From Dyadobacter chenhuakuii (GTDB taxonomy: Bacteria > Bacteroidota > Bacteroidia > Cytophagales > Spirosomataceae): DNA of 64,000 nucleotides. Below the pieces are notes generated by a model, which saw only the letters and a program-made list of their open reading frames with translations, was not told where the DNA came from and did no database searches. The stretch is from the NCBI RefSeq assembly GCF_023821985.2, contig NZ_CP098805.1, forward strand, positions 2,108,001 through 2,172,000, given 5' to 3'. Made by a program: the position numbers and the translations under genes. Position 1 is the first letter of the stretch. Each line of letters begins with the position of its first letter. Shown here piece after piece: positions 52,041-61,268 of the stretch.

Positions 52041-55019
52041 CTACTTTGCTCGGTTCAGCAATGCATTGATATCACTAACAATACCATTTTTAATTACAGT
52101 CTTCACATTTAGCAAATCCTTGATATTAGTTAATGGATCACCATCCAAAATGATCAGATCAGCCAGTTTCCCAGCTTCAATACTGCCCAGGTCATCTCCT
52201 ACTCCTACTGACTCGGCAGACCACAATGTGGCCGACCGCAATGCCTGAAAAGGAGTAATTCCGCCATCGACCCAGCTTTGTAGTTCAGCATGCAGACTCA
52301 CTCCCGGTGCTATAATAGGCGAATCCGTCCCCGGCGTAACACGCCCGCCAGCAGCCAGGATTGCTTTTAGTGTTTTTTGAATGTTGCCAAATGAGGTCAG
52401 AAATGCAGGATTTGTCTTCAACCGCAACTCGCCTGATTCCCTTAGTTCCTGAATTGATTCTTTGGAATAAAAAGATTGAAACTGACGGTTATCAAAAAAC
52501 GCAGTGTCTTTGTTAATCAGATAATGCAGTCCGCCGTGGAGCGAAGCCGTTGGCGTAATGTTCAGACCCAATTTGGCAATGATCTGCACAACGTCCTGGT
52601 AAGAATTATTTTCCGCCGATAGTTTGGTAGAATAGCCCCGCCGGCTGGTAGCGCCGATATGCTCGACTGCATCGACACCATAACCCGCAGCGGGGAAAAT
52701 CTCGTGAGATGAAACGGGAATGCCGTTTCTGTGTGCAAATTCGGTGACCTGTTTTTGCAAAGAATCAGGCATGCGCACGTAGGTCTTGATCATATCGTAA
52801 CCAAGTCTTACCGACCTTTTAAGCTCCTGATCGAGCTGCGCGCCAGCCCGGTTGCTGACGGCAAGGCCATAATAAATGCGGTTTCCGTCCATCAATGCCC
52901 CGGCGTAAAACGTTCGCGGACCTTTGCGACGCCCACTTTCCCAGGATTCTTTCCTTTCTACCACATCATAAGGCTCCGTTCCCGGCTCGCGCGTGGAAGT
53001 TATGCCGTAAGACAGCCACAGTCTGCCGAGCTGCTCACCGGCCAAAGCCGACTGGTGCGTGTGCATTTCAAACAGTCCGGGGATCACCACACTTTTGGAC
53101 GCGTCAATCACCTTTCCTTTTCGTGATGCATTGTGCGGCTCGATCTTCCTGATGCGGTTCCCTTCGATCAGAATGTCCACATTCTCTTGGTATTTCTCAT
53201 TTTTTCCGTCAAACACTTTTCCGGCGTGAATGGCGTAATGTTCTTTGGGCTGCTGTGTTTTCCAGGTCAGGTCTAATGAAAATGTTTCCTGTTTCCCATC
53301 GCGCAGATTGACTTGTTTTAATGCATCCGTGGCAATAAAAACAATGTGCTCTGAGTCAGCCGTCCAGCTAAAACCTTCCGACAGCTCGCGCGTCCATTGC
53401 TTAGGCACGCCGGTCAGCTTGCCCGCTTCAATGGGAACCGTCCACAGGTAACCATCCAGTCCGTAGGCGAGCGATTTGCCGTCTGGCGACCAGTAGGGGC
53501 CATTTTTGCCTCTTGCGGCAGGCGTCCGTTCCGCAACGGGCGCAATGAAATCGCCCTTTTTTTCTTTGACATTAATGAGCAAAAATTCACTCACACCTTC
53601 CCGATAACGCGTTGAATAAGGCTGCAAAGCAGAAAGGATAATGGATTTTCCGTCCGGCGACCAGCTTGGCTGTGAAGCATCGAACAATGGCGCATATACC
53701 AGCTCGGACTTTGTGGTTTTCAGGTCCAAAGTTTTAAGTGAAGTGCGCAGCCAGCCTTTCGGATCAGACTCATAATAAGCGATTTGGCTACCGTCCGCCG
53801 ACCAGCTCGGATATTTGATCGCATGTTTTGCGTCCAGCAAAAGTTTATCCTGGCCGGTGGCTATATCCCTGACCCAAAGATCCGAGTTACCATTCCGGTC
53901 GGAAGCATACGCAAGCTGCTTTCCGTCGGGAGACCAGGCCGGGTCTATTGCAATGAATTTATCATCTGTAAGTTGCAGCGGCTTTGCAGTCCCTTTTGTC
54001 AACAGATACAAATCACCCAATGCGGTGAACGCAATCTGTTTTCCGTCGGGTGAGACAACCGGGCTTCTAATTCCCAGCACGGACTTAACCTTTTCAGAAT
54101 CAAAGTCCCGCTTTTTTCTTGCGTACGTATGCCGTCCTACATTTACCTGCGCTTCAAATGAAATGTTGGTTGATGTTTTGTCTCCCAATTTTCCTTTTTT
54201 GATTCGGCCGCTTGACGTATAGAGATAATCGTTTTCAGAGATCCAGGCTGCGCGGAAAGGAAAAACATCTTCTTCCGGTCGGGACAATGTCTGCCACTCG
54301 CCGCCACCTGTCTGGACAAAGTCCAATGTGCTTTCGCCTTGCGTTACACTATTAAAAATGATCCACTTCCCGGAAGGATGCCAAGAAGGCGAAGCCAGCT
54401 TTTCCTTACTGCTGACCAGCAGCTTTTCCGCACCATTTGCATCCTGCACATAAATGCCGCCGCCTGCTTTTCGCTCTGAAACATAGGCCAGCCTGCCATC
54501 AGGCGAATATGCAGCGAAATAATCGTTGGCGGGATCGGTCGTGAGCTGTTTCAGTTTTCCGGAAGCAAGCTCAACGTGCCAGATATCATAGTTACCACTG
54601 CGGTCGGAAGAAAAGGCGATAAGGTTTCCGTCAGGCGACCAGTAAGGTTCGCGATCGTCATAAACGCCCGTCGTAACCTGATTTAAACCGGTGCCATTTT
54701 TATTAACTGTCCAAATATGATAGGTTCCATCCCGGTACGATTGAAAAGCTAACTTTTGACCATCAGGTGACCAAGCTGGCTGCCGAATGTCGCCTAATGC
54801 ATCCGAAATGGGTACTGCTTTTCCTCCACCAATTGGCAGAATCCACAATGTTCCCTGCAAATCAAAGGCGATCGTTTGTTTGTCCGGCGACAAGGCCAGC
54901 GCAAAATTGGTACCCTCAGTGAGCGTAATTTTAGTTGAATCCGATTTGAAATCCTGGCCTGAAACGCCCATGCCGAAACTCAGAAACAGCAATGCAAGTA
55001 ATCCGATGCTTTTAGTCAT
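52041..55019 (-). CDS. Amidohydrolase with N-terminal TolB-like propeller
   Basis: A 992-residue exported enzyme. The start is the ATG of MTKSIGLLALLFLSFGMGVSGQ, five codons inside a GTG-led frame. Residues 25-580 hold many PD40/TolB-like repeats (WSPDGQKLAFQSYRDGTYHIW and variants). Residues 600-992 are an imidazolonepropionase-like amidohydrolase with GLFEMHTHQS, a later SHEIFPAAG, DAVEHIG and TPGTDSPI as metal and catalytic ligands. The propeller may present peptides or cyclic amides to the active site. It is the last gene of a six-gene operon, 11 bases after SusD. Confidence 0.88.
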   Translation of the reverse strand: MTKSIGLLALLFLSFGMGVSGQDFKSDSTKITLTEGTNFALALSPDKQTIAFDLQGTLWILPIGGGKAVPISDALGDIRQPAWSPDGQKLAFQSYRDGTYHIWTVNKNGTGLNQVTTGVYDDREPYWSPDGNLIAFSSDRSGNYDIWHVELASGKLKQLTTDPANDYFAAYSPDGRLAYVSERKAGGGIYVQDANGAEKLLVSSKEKLASPSWHPSGKWIIFNSVTQGESTLDFVQTGGGEWQTLSRPEEDVFPFRAAWISENDYLYTSSGRIKKGKLGDKTSTNISFEAQVNVGRHTYARKKRDFDSEKVKSVLGIRSPVVSPDGKQIAFTALGDLYLLTKGTAKPLQLTDDKFIAIDPAWSPDGKQLAYASDRNGNSDLWVRDIATGQDKLLLDAKHAIKYPSWSADGSQIAYYESDPKGWLRTSLKTLDLKTTKSELVYAPLFDASQPSWSPDGKSIILSALQPYSTRYREGVSEFLLINVKEKKGDFIAPVAERTPAARGKNGPYWSPDGKSLAYGLDGYLWTVPIEAGKLTGVPKQWTRELSEGFSWTADSEHIVFIATDALKQVNLRDGKQETFSLDLTWKTQQPKEHYAIHAGKVFDGKNEKYQENVDILIEGNRIRKIEPHNASRKGKVIDASKSVVIPGLFEMHTHQSALAGEQLGRLWLSYGITSTREPGTEPYDVVERKESWESGRRKGPRTFYAGALMDGNRIYYGLAVSNRAGAQLDQELKRSVRLGYDMIKTYVRMPDSLQKQVTEFAHRNGIPVSSHEIFPAAGYGVDAVEHIGATSRRGYSTKLSAENNSYQDVVQIIAKLGLNITPTASLHGGLHYLINKDTAFFDNRQFQSFYSKESIQELRESGELRLKTNPAFLTSFGNIQKTLKAILAAGGRVTPGTDSPIIAPGVSLHAELQSWVDGGITPFQALRSATLWSAESVGVGDDLGSIEAGKLADLIILDGDPLTNIKDLLNVKTVIKNGIVSDINALLNRAK

Positions 55020-55030
55020 TCTCAGTTCAA

Positions 55031-56467
55031 TCACTTTTTATTGACCGGTGTTGGTTCAAAAACACCCGGAACCGGATTGGGCGCATTGGTATTCGAATTG
55101 ACTTCGTCCTGCGCGTATACAAATCGCTCAGGCAAAACACTGCCGTTGTTGGCAGGAACCGGTACAACTACTGCCTCTTTTCGGGTCCTTCTCAAATCAT
55201 TGAAACCTAAGATCTGACCAAAAAAAGTAATATACCGTTCTTCCAGGATTTCCCGCAGCAGCGCGTCACCGGCCGCTTCGCGTTTTTTATTGGCAATCCC
55301 CCCAGCGGTAAAATCAGCCGCGACGTACGGTTCGTATTTAAAATTCCCTTCGCGGTAAGTGGTGCCGATGTAACCACCTTCATTCAGATAAGCGCGGTAT
55401 TTGTTCAACTGCAAAAGCCCTTCTTCCAACCCATTTACCCGGTAACCCGCCTCAGCAAGGATCAACTGGTTTTCCTGGAAAGTGATCAGTGGAAATGGTG
55501 CGTCCTGCGCAAAAACGCCTTTTTTGGTTGCTGTGCTGGTGTAGTTATGTTTGAAGCTGGATTTCACACCATTGGCTTCTGTGTAAGTAAGGTAGAAATT
55601 CAAACGCGCACGCTCGTCGGTTTTTGCATCACCGCGATAGGCTGCACTAGCCGGATCGAGGATCGTGGTGATGTAGGCGCCTTGTGAATCAATGTCTGTG
55701 ATGGAGCGGCCGGTAAAATAGAAATTCTCATTGATACCCGAGGAAGTTCCATGCGGCGCCAGCAGCGAACCTTCTGCGTTTTTTATGCCGAGCTGCGCTT
55801 CTTTGTAAGCATTTGCATAGTCTCGCACGTCCAGATAAAAGCGCGCTTTGAGCGTATGTGCCACGTCGATCCATTTAGTCGTATTTCCGCCGAAATGAAT
55901 GTCGGCTACCCCAGGCGTTGTTCCCTGGTTGGTTTCCAGGTCTGCGATGGCATCATCGAGCAGCTTTTGTAACGATTTGTAAATATCCTCCTGCTTGTCA
56001 AAAACCGGATTTGGGAACTGTGCAATGTCGGCAGCCTGCGCGAAAGGCACGTCGCCCCAGCCGGAAGTTGCCGCACCCGCTGCATGCGCCTTGACCACTT
56101 TTGCAATGCCCGCAATAACGCGGTTATTGGTTAGCCTGGCCTGTTCTTCTAACAGTTTCGTTTGCTGCAATACGCCGTAGTAAATGTTCTGCCAAGAAAC
56201 ATTGAACAGTCCACCCGAGGCATTGTAAAAATAAATGTCGCGGTACTGGCGGTCAATGCCAGTGAAGTAACCAGACCAGAGTCCGGCAACCCGCGCAGTG
56301 TGACCTTCGTGAATGCTAATATTTCCGAGCTGTAAACCTGTCAGCAATAATGTCGCCGAGGCTTGTGCAGGGTTATTGGGATCGGTATTGAGCTCGTCCA
56401 CAACGCTTTCGCAGGACAGCAAAACCATCAGTAGGGGAATAAAGATACATCGCTTGAAGCGTTTCAT
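55031..56467 (-). CDS. SusD-like lipoprotein (SusD/RagB superfamily, type 2)
   Basis: A 478-residue lipoprotein started at MKRFKRCIF, so that the lipobox LLSC lies at the right distance. The longer frame adds 23 codons without signal features. ELNTDPNNPAQASATLLLTGLQLGNI is the typical opening of the second SusD class, which often serves peptide or non-glycan uptake. TPR-like helices (RVIAGIAKVVKAHAAGAATSGWGDVPF) follow. It is between SusC (11 bases upstream) and the amidohydrolase, in the redox-linked operon. Confidence 0.92.
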   Translation of the reverse strand: MKRFKRCIFIPLLMVLLSCESVVDELNTDPNNPAQASATLLLTGLQLGNISIHEGHTARVAGLWSGYFTGIDRQYRDIYFYNASGGLFNVSWQNIYYGVLQQTKLLEEQARLTNNRVIAGIAKVVKAHAAGAATSGWGDVPFAQAADIAQFPNPVFDKQEDIYKSLQKLLDDAIADLETNQGTTPGVADIHFGGNTTKWIDVAHTLKARFYLDVRDYANAYKEAQLGIKNAEGSLLAPHGTSSGINENFYFTGRSITDIDSQGAYITTILDPASAAYRGDAKTDERARLNFYLTYTEANGVKSSFKHNYTSTATKKGVFAQDAPFPLITFQENQLILAEAGYRVNGLEEGLLQLNKYRAYLNEGGYIGTTYREGNFKYEPYVAADFTAGGIANKKREAAGDALLREILEERYITFFGQILGFNDLRRTRKEAVVVPVPANNGSVLPERFVYAQDEVNSNTNAPNPVPGVFEPTPVNKK

Positions 56468-56478
56468 ACTCTTAAATT

Positions 56479-59400
56479 TTAATAGGTTAAGCGCAAAGTC
56501 AGGATGAGCGAGCGGGTTCCGGGGGAGTTGAACCAATCCATATTTCGGGCTAGCGGGTCGCCGGTCAGGTTGGTATCGGGGTCAATGCCTTTGATTTTTG
56601 ACCAGAGAAAAAGATTTCTTCCGGTTACCGAAAAATCGATTGATTGCAGCGGAATCACTTTGCGGAATTTCTCGCTGTCCAAATGATAGCTCAAAGACAA
56701 TTGCCGCAGGCGCGTCCAGCTTCCGTCGCTGATCATATGCTCTTTCAAGTCACTGAAACCGCCGCCGATCGAGGTGTAATAGGGTTCGTCGAGCAGCACC
56801 GGTCCACCGCCGAAATCGTGCAGATTACCGCGGACGGTCGTTCCTGCCGCAAACACTTTCCCCGTATAGTTTTTAACATCCTGCGTCAGTGTTACCTCTT
56901 TGCCCACATCGGCATGTGTACCAAAATTATACATCACCGCGCGGGTACCTTCATAAAAATCACCTCCCTGTGAAGTTTCGAACAATACGTCGAGCGTGAG
57001 TTTTTTATAACGCAATGTCGTGCCCAGTCCACCGCGCCAGTCCGGATTCGGGTCTCCGATGATGCCACTGATAGAGGCCAGCTGTGGAAAATTGTTTTTG
57101 TCCAGCGCGAGTTTCCCATCTTCTGTCCGCTGGTATTTTCCATACCAAAACACGCCCACCGGCTGACCTTCTACGGCGCGCACGTCGATAGAACCGCTGA
57201 TGCCAGTCAGGAATAAGGAGCTGGTTCCCGCAAGGTCAGTCACCTTGTTTCGATTGCGATTCACATTAGCATTCACCGACCAGTTAAAATCCTTAGTGCG
57301 GATCAGATCCAGCGCCAGATCAGCCTCGATGCCTTTATTTTGCAGTGTGGCCGCATTGGTATATTTACTCACAAAACCTGTTGAGGCTGGAAGGGTAACG
57401 GGAATCAGCAGGTTATCGACTTTATTTTGATAATAGGTAAAACCAAAACGGGCTTTATTGTGCCAGAGCCGCAGGTCTGCCCCGATCTCATACTCCGTTT
57501 TTCGTTCCGGGCGCAGCTTATCGTTTCCCTGCTCTGGACTTTGCAGGAATGCGCCGTTCCCATATTGCGAGCCGGCAATGTTATCACCTAAAATCCCTTG
57601 CGAGAATGCGGCTGCCAGGTAATTTGTCTGTGTTTTGTAAGGCAGGGGCTGCACGCCTACTACTCCAAATGACGCCCGCAGCTTGCCAAAGTCCAGTCCT
57701 GAATTTTCCAGAAAAGGTAGGTTCGAAAACTGCCACGCAATATCTGCTGACGGATAATAGAATGTGTTTTTCGCATTTTTACCAAAAGCCGAGCCAGCCT
57801 CCGCAGCCAGCGAGACATTTACAAACACCGAATTGAATACGGATAAACCGGCCGTGTTGTAAAAACGCGCATTACGGATGTGCGAGCGGACTGTGGTTGG
57901 TGTGCGGTTAGCGGAAGTGGCGTTCGAAGGATTGGCCGGAGCGTCGGGAATGATAAAGTTTTTAACGTCCAGATTGTCGTTCAGATAACGCCGGTCATTG
58001 ACATTGAAGCCGATCACGTAAGTCAAGGCATAATGTTTACCAAAGTCTTTCACAAAACGCCCGATCAGATCCGTGTTTAGTTCCGCTTCTTTGAACAGCC
58101 TGTCGACAAACTGCCCACGTCCATTGTTGCTCAGATCGTTAACCGGGAAATAATCCAGCCGCTCGTCGGTGTAGGTGTCATAACCTGCCCGGGCGATGAG
58201 CTCAAACCATTCAACCGGCTTGATGCCCAGCTCCACGCTGTTCAAAAACCGATTGACAGAAGAAGTGTATTTCTGTTCATGAAGCGCCCATACCGGGCTC
58301 CCGATCAACGGGTTTGCAGACGCACCAAGGTAACTTCTGTACGTGCGCTGGCGGTTGAACTCCGGCGAGGCCGACGGGCTGGCGTAGTAGGTTCCTTTGT
58401 AGTCGGATACATCGAAATCAGGCGCATTTCTAAGTAAACCCACAGGCGCGCCCGAATTATTGTTTCCCCTGCCCTGCCTGTTGGAAGTGATCCTGCTCAT
58501 TGTAGAATTGGCAGCAATGCGGAAAACATCAGTGAACTTGCGTTCGGTGTTGAGTTTAAAACTGGTTCGTTTGTAATCGCTCGCGCCATTGAAAACACCT
58601 TTTTGATTTAAATGTCCGGCGCTGAAATAAAATGTGGATTTTTCGGTTCCGCCGCTAACGCTCAATGTGTTGTCAGCCGCAGTACCGGTGCGAAAAACCT
58701 GGTTGTAGTTCGATTCGTTGAAGGTTTCCCTGGAATTTTTCGTGACGATCGGATAATGTTTGGTCCCATCCTGCGCTTCGAAATAGGCTCCTGTCGTATT
58801 CAACTCGTCGGCCGCTCCGGAGCGGTCGGCTATTTTGTCTCCCCAGGAATTGGTACCGGCAGGATTGTATTTACCTCCCGCTCCCTGCCCGAATGTGTTT
58901 TGTCTTGCGTGAAATGCATTCACCTCATCAAAAGAATACGAAGAATTGAACGAAATGCTCAGTTTTTCGCCGCTGCCCTTTTTGGTCGAGATCACGATCA
59001 CGCCGTTGGCGGCACGTGAACCCCAGAGCGCTGCGGCGGATGCTCCTTTCAGGATCTGGACCGAGGCAATGTCATTGGGATTGATATCGTTCAGGCGCGA
59101 TTGCTGCGATACATTTCCCTGCGAGCCTCCCTCACTTGAATTGCTCAATGGAACACCGTCCACAATAATCAGCGGCTGATTATTGCCGGTAATGGTGCTC
59201 AGTCCTCTGATCTGAATGAAGGATCCCGCTCCGGGGTCACTGCTATTTTTATTGATTTGCACGCCAGAAGCCTTACCAGCCAGACTGTTTATTAAAGTCG
59301 GTTCACCTGAGGCGGTAATCGCTTTTGCGTCGATTTTGGAGCTGGTCGCTGCCAGTTTATCCGAGCTTTCCTTAAAACCAAGCGCAGTAACGACGACTTC

Positions 59401-59730
59401 GGAGAGCTGCTGCGACGACTCTCTCAGTGCAACATCAACTTTGGTTCTGGTACCAATCGTCTGCTCCACCGGATCATAGCCGATAAAGGAAAACACGAGC
59501 ACATTGTCGCTTTCATTGATACTGAACTGGTAACTGCCATTTGCATCGGTGGAAATACCCTTGCTGGATCCTTTCACGACCACATTCACACCGGGTAGCG
59601 GACTATTGTCCTGAACAGACGTCACTTTGCCGCTGACTACTTTTTCTTGCGCAAAAGCGATATTAAAATCGACAGACGCAAGCGTACAGAGCAGCCACAA
59701 GCTGCCGGCTTTTCGTAAATTTTTATACAT
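56479..59730 (-). CDS. SusC/RagA TonB-linked outer membrane transporter
   Basis: A 1083-residue barrel protein. A signal peptide (NIAFAQ) is followed by a carboxypeptidase-regulatory-like domain (VSGKVTSVQDNSPLPGVNVVVKG), the SQQLSEVVVTALG linker, a plug (IQIRGLSTITGNNQPLIIVDGVPLSN, ILKGASAAALWGSRAANGVIVISTKKG) and the barrel. It has no STN domain, unlike the other SusC in this window, so it is not wired to a FecR anti-sigma factor. The neighbours suggest a peptide-like or metal-bearing ligand rather than a polysaccharide. This is inferred from context. Confidence 0.94.
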   Translation of the reverse strand: MYKNLRKAGSLWLLCTLASVDFNIAFAQEKVVSGKVTSVQDNSPLPGVNVVVKGSSKGISTDANGSYQFSINESDNVLVFSFIGYDPVEQTIGTRTKVDVALRESSQQLSEVVVTALGFKESSDKLAATSSKIDAKAITASGEPTLINSLAGKASGVQINKNSSDPGAGSFIQIRGLSTITGNNQPLIIVDGVPLSNSSEGGSQGNVSQQSRLNDINPNDIASVQILKGASAAALWGSRAANGVIVISTKKGSGEKLSISFNSSYSFDEVNAFHARQNTFGQGAGGKYNPAGTNSWGDKIADRSGAADELNTTGAYFEAQDGTKHYPIVTKNSRETFNESNYNQVFRTGTAADNTLSVSGGTEKSTFYFSAGHLNQKGVFNGASDYKRTSFKLNTERKFTDVFRIAANSTMSRITSNRQGRGNNNSGAPVGLLRNAPDFDVSDYKGTYYASPSASPEFNRQRTYRSYLGASANPLIGSPVWALHEQKYTSSVNRFLNSVELGIKPVEWFELIARAGYDTYTDERLDYFPVNDLSNNGRGQFVDRLFKEAELNTDLIGRFVKDFGKHYALTYVIGFNVNDRRYLNDNLDVKNFIIPDAPANPSNATSANRTPTTVRSHIRNARFYNTAGLSVFNSVFVNVSLAAEAGSAFGKNAKNTFYYPSADIAWQFSNLPFLENSGLDFGKLRASFGVVGVQPLPYKTQTNYLAAAFSQGILGDNIAGSQYGNGAFLQSPEQGNDKLRPERKTEYEIGADLRLWHNKARFGFTYYQNKVDNLLIPVTLPASTGFVSKYTNAATLQNKGIEADLALDLIRTKDFNWSVNANVNRNRNKVTDLAGTSSLFLTGISGSIDVRAVEGQPVGVFWYGKYQRTEDGKLALDKNNFPQLASISGIIGDPNPDWRGGLGTTLRYKKLTLDVLFETSQGGDFYEGTRAVMYNFGTHADVGKEVTLTQDVKNYTGKVFAAGTTVRGNLHDFGGGPVLLDEPYYTSIGGGFSDLKEHMISDGSWTRLRQLSLSYHLDSEKFRKVIPLQSIDFSVTGRNLFLWSKIKGIDPDTNLTGDPLARNMDWFNSPGTRSLILTLRLTY

Positions 59731-59740
59731 AGATATGAGC

Positions 59741-60694
59741 TTATTTTTTCTTGAACCGGTCGTCAGTCAATGCCTCCAGAAATGCTACAATGTCATCAAC
59801 TTCGCCGTCGGAGAGGTTGAGCGAGGTGCCCAGGGACAAGTCGCGTTTGATGCTGTTACTGACAAATTTGTCGGGTGTGTTATAATATTGAACGACTTCT
59901 TTGAGTGTTTTGAACATCGCATTGTGCATGTACGGTGCAGTGACGGCCACATTACGCAGGCCGGGCACTTTAAACAGACCGATGTGAGCGCTGTCTTTGG
60001 TGACTTTGAACCGGCCGGGATCAGTCAATTCCTTTCCATTAAAAAGGCCAATGTTCTTAAAACGATCGGCAGTAAAGTCCTCGCCGGAGTGGCAAGTGGC
60101 GCAACCCGCCTTACCGATAAACAGTATACGTCCGCGAACCGCTTGTTCAGACATCGCCTTTTCATCCCCGTCCAGATATCGATCGTAAGGTGTGTTGGTG
60201 GTTTCCAATGTTCGTTCGAAAGAAGCGATTGCACTCAGCAGATTTCTTTGGTTTACCTCTGTTTTAAAAATCTTTTGAAAAGCCGCGCTATAGAATGTAT
60301 CCTGCTTTAAACGCTCTACAGCCTGTTCGACCGGTAGGTCCATTTCGTCATGGGCCAACAATGGGCCAAGTATCTGCTCTTCCAGCGAAGCCGCCCTTCC
60401 ATCCCAGAAAAATTCTGTACGCCCCGAAAGGTTCGTTAGCGCCGGGCTGTTTCGCGAAACTCTGGTTCCTTTATCACCCACACTGAAGGCAGCGGTGTCA
60501 GCGAACGCAAATTGTGGAATGTGACAGGAGGCGCAGCTGATGGCTTTTCCTCTTGACAAAATAGGGTCGGAAAATAACTTTTCACCCAGCTCTGCCTTCG
60601 TGGAAACGTCATTTTCCTGATGCTGAAATGCCACAGTTATCACAAAAAACAACGCAGCCGAAAGAACGGTAACAATTTGCTTGACTTTGAACAT
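59741..60694 (-). CDS. Dihaem cytochrome c peroxidase (CcpA/MauG family)
   Basis: A 317-residue exported protein started at MFKVKQIVTVL; the longer frame begins with TTG. Two haem sites, CASCHIPQFAFAD and CATCHSGEDFTADRF, divide it into the two cytochrome domains of bacterial CCP and MauG proteins. APYMHNAMFKTLKEVVQYYN holds the usual methionine ligand region. It would reduce peroxide in the periplasm or modify a protein partner as MauG does. It lies 10 bases before susC. Confidence 0.93.
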   Translation of the reverse strand: MFKVKQIVTVLSAALFFVITVAFQHQENDVSTKAELGEKLFSDPILSRGKAISCASCHIPQFAFADTAAFSVGDKGTRVSRNSPALTNLSGRTEFFWDGRAASLEEQILGPLLAHDEMDLPVEQAVERLKQDTFYSAAFQKIFKTEVNQRNLLSAIASFERTLETTNTPYDRYLDGDEKAMSEQAVRGRILFIGKAGCATCHSGEDFTADRFKNIGLFNGKELTDPGRFKVTKDSAHIGLFKVPGLRNVAVTAPYMHNAMFKTLKEVVQYYNTPDKFVSNSIKRDLSLGTSLNLSDGEVDDIVAFLEALTDDRFKKK

Positions 60695-60711
60695 GCTGAT
60701 GAATTTCTGTT

Positions 60712-61170
60712 TCAATTAATCCGAAAAGACTCCTGGAAAGGAATGCAAAGGCCGTCTTCGTTGCTACACAAGAGCCCCTTTATGGTTCCCGCAACATTAA
60801 ATCCGTTTTTTGAAACCTTAATTTTCTGCCGGAACTGTGCCTTCTCGGTGAAATAGGTGTACTGCACATCCCAGGTGGGGTCAGTCGTTTTTTTGGGCTG
60901 AATAGGGTTAATGGTGCCTATCAACTGATACGAATCGGTTTCCACAAATTTGAATTCAGTAGGAAGCGGACCGATTTCGTTTTTGAAATCACTGGAATAG
61001 AGCTTCCAATTTTTATCAATCGAAGCTGAGAAAATGAGCTCGACTTCATCACCTGCTTTCGCATTTTTGCTAGAAACGGATACATTCCATTTAGAGATGT
61101 CAGAAGGTTCCTGGGCGAAAACATTTACAGATGTAAGTAGAAAAAGGAAGAACAATTGCTTAAACAACAT
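60712..61170 (-). CDS. DsbD N-terminal-domain-like thiol protein
   Basis: A 152-residue exported protein with signal peptide (NVFAQ). An immunoglobulin-like domain (WNVSVSSKNAKAGDEVELIFSASIDKNWKLYS) ends in GLLCSNEDGLCIPFQESF, a Cys pair at the place of the active cysteines of the periplasmic DsbD alpha domain. The membrane and thioredoxin parts of DsbD are not present. It could pass electrons between a TlpA-type thioredoxin, encoded upstream, and haem or substrate proteins. It lies 17 bases before the peroxidase gene. Confidence 0.82.
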   Translation of the reverse strand: MLFKQLFFLFLLTSVNVFAQEPSDISKWNVSVSSKNAKAGDEVELIFSASIDKNWKLYSSDFKNEIGPLPTEFKFVETDSYQLIGTINPIQPKKTTDPTWDVQYTYFTEKAQFRQKIKVSKNGFNVAGTIKGLLCSNEDGLCIPFQESFRIN

Positions 61171-61268
61171 ACTCGTGCGGCATTAAAGTGAAGGATTAAA
61201 CAACTGCAAAGTGAGAACTCTCCCTTGCAGTTGTTCAGATTACCAGTTAGCGTACCAAATCACCCTTT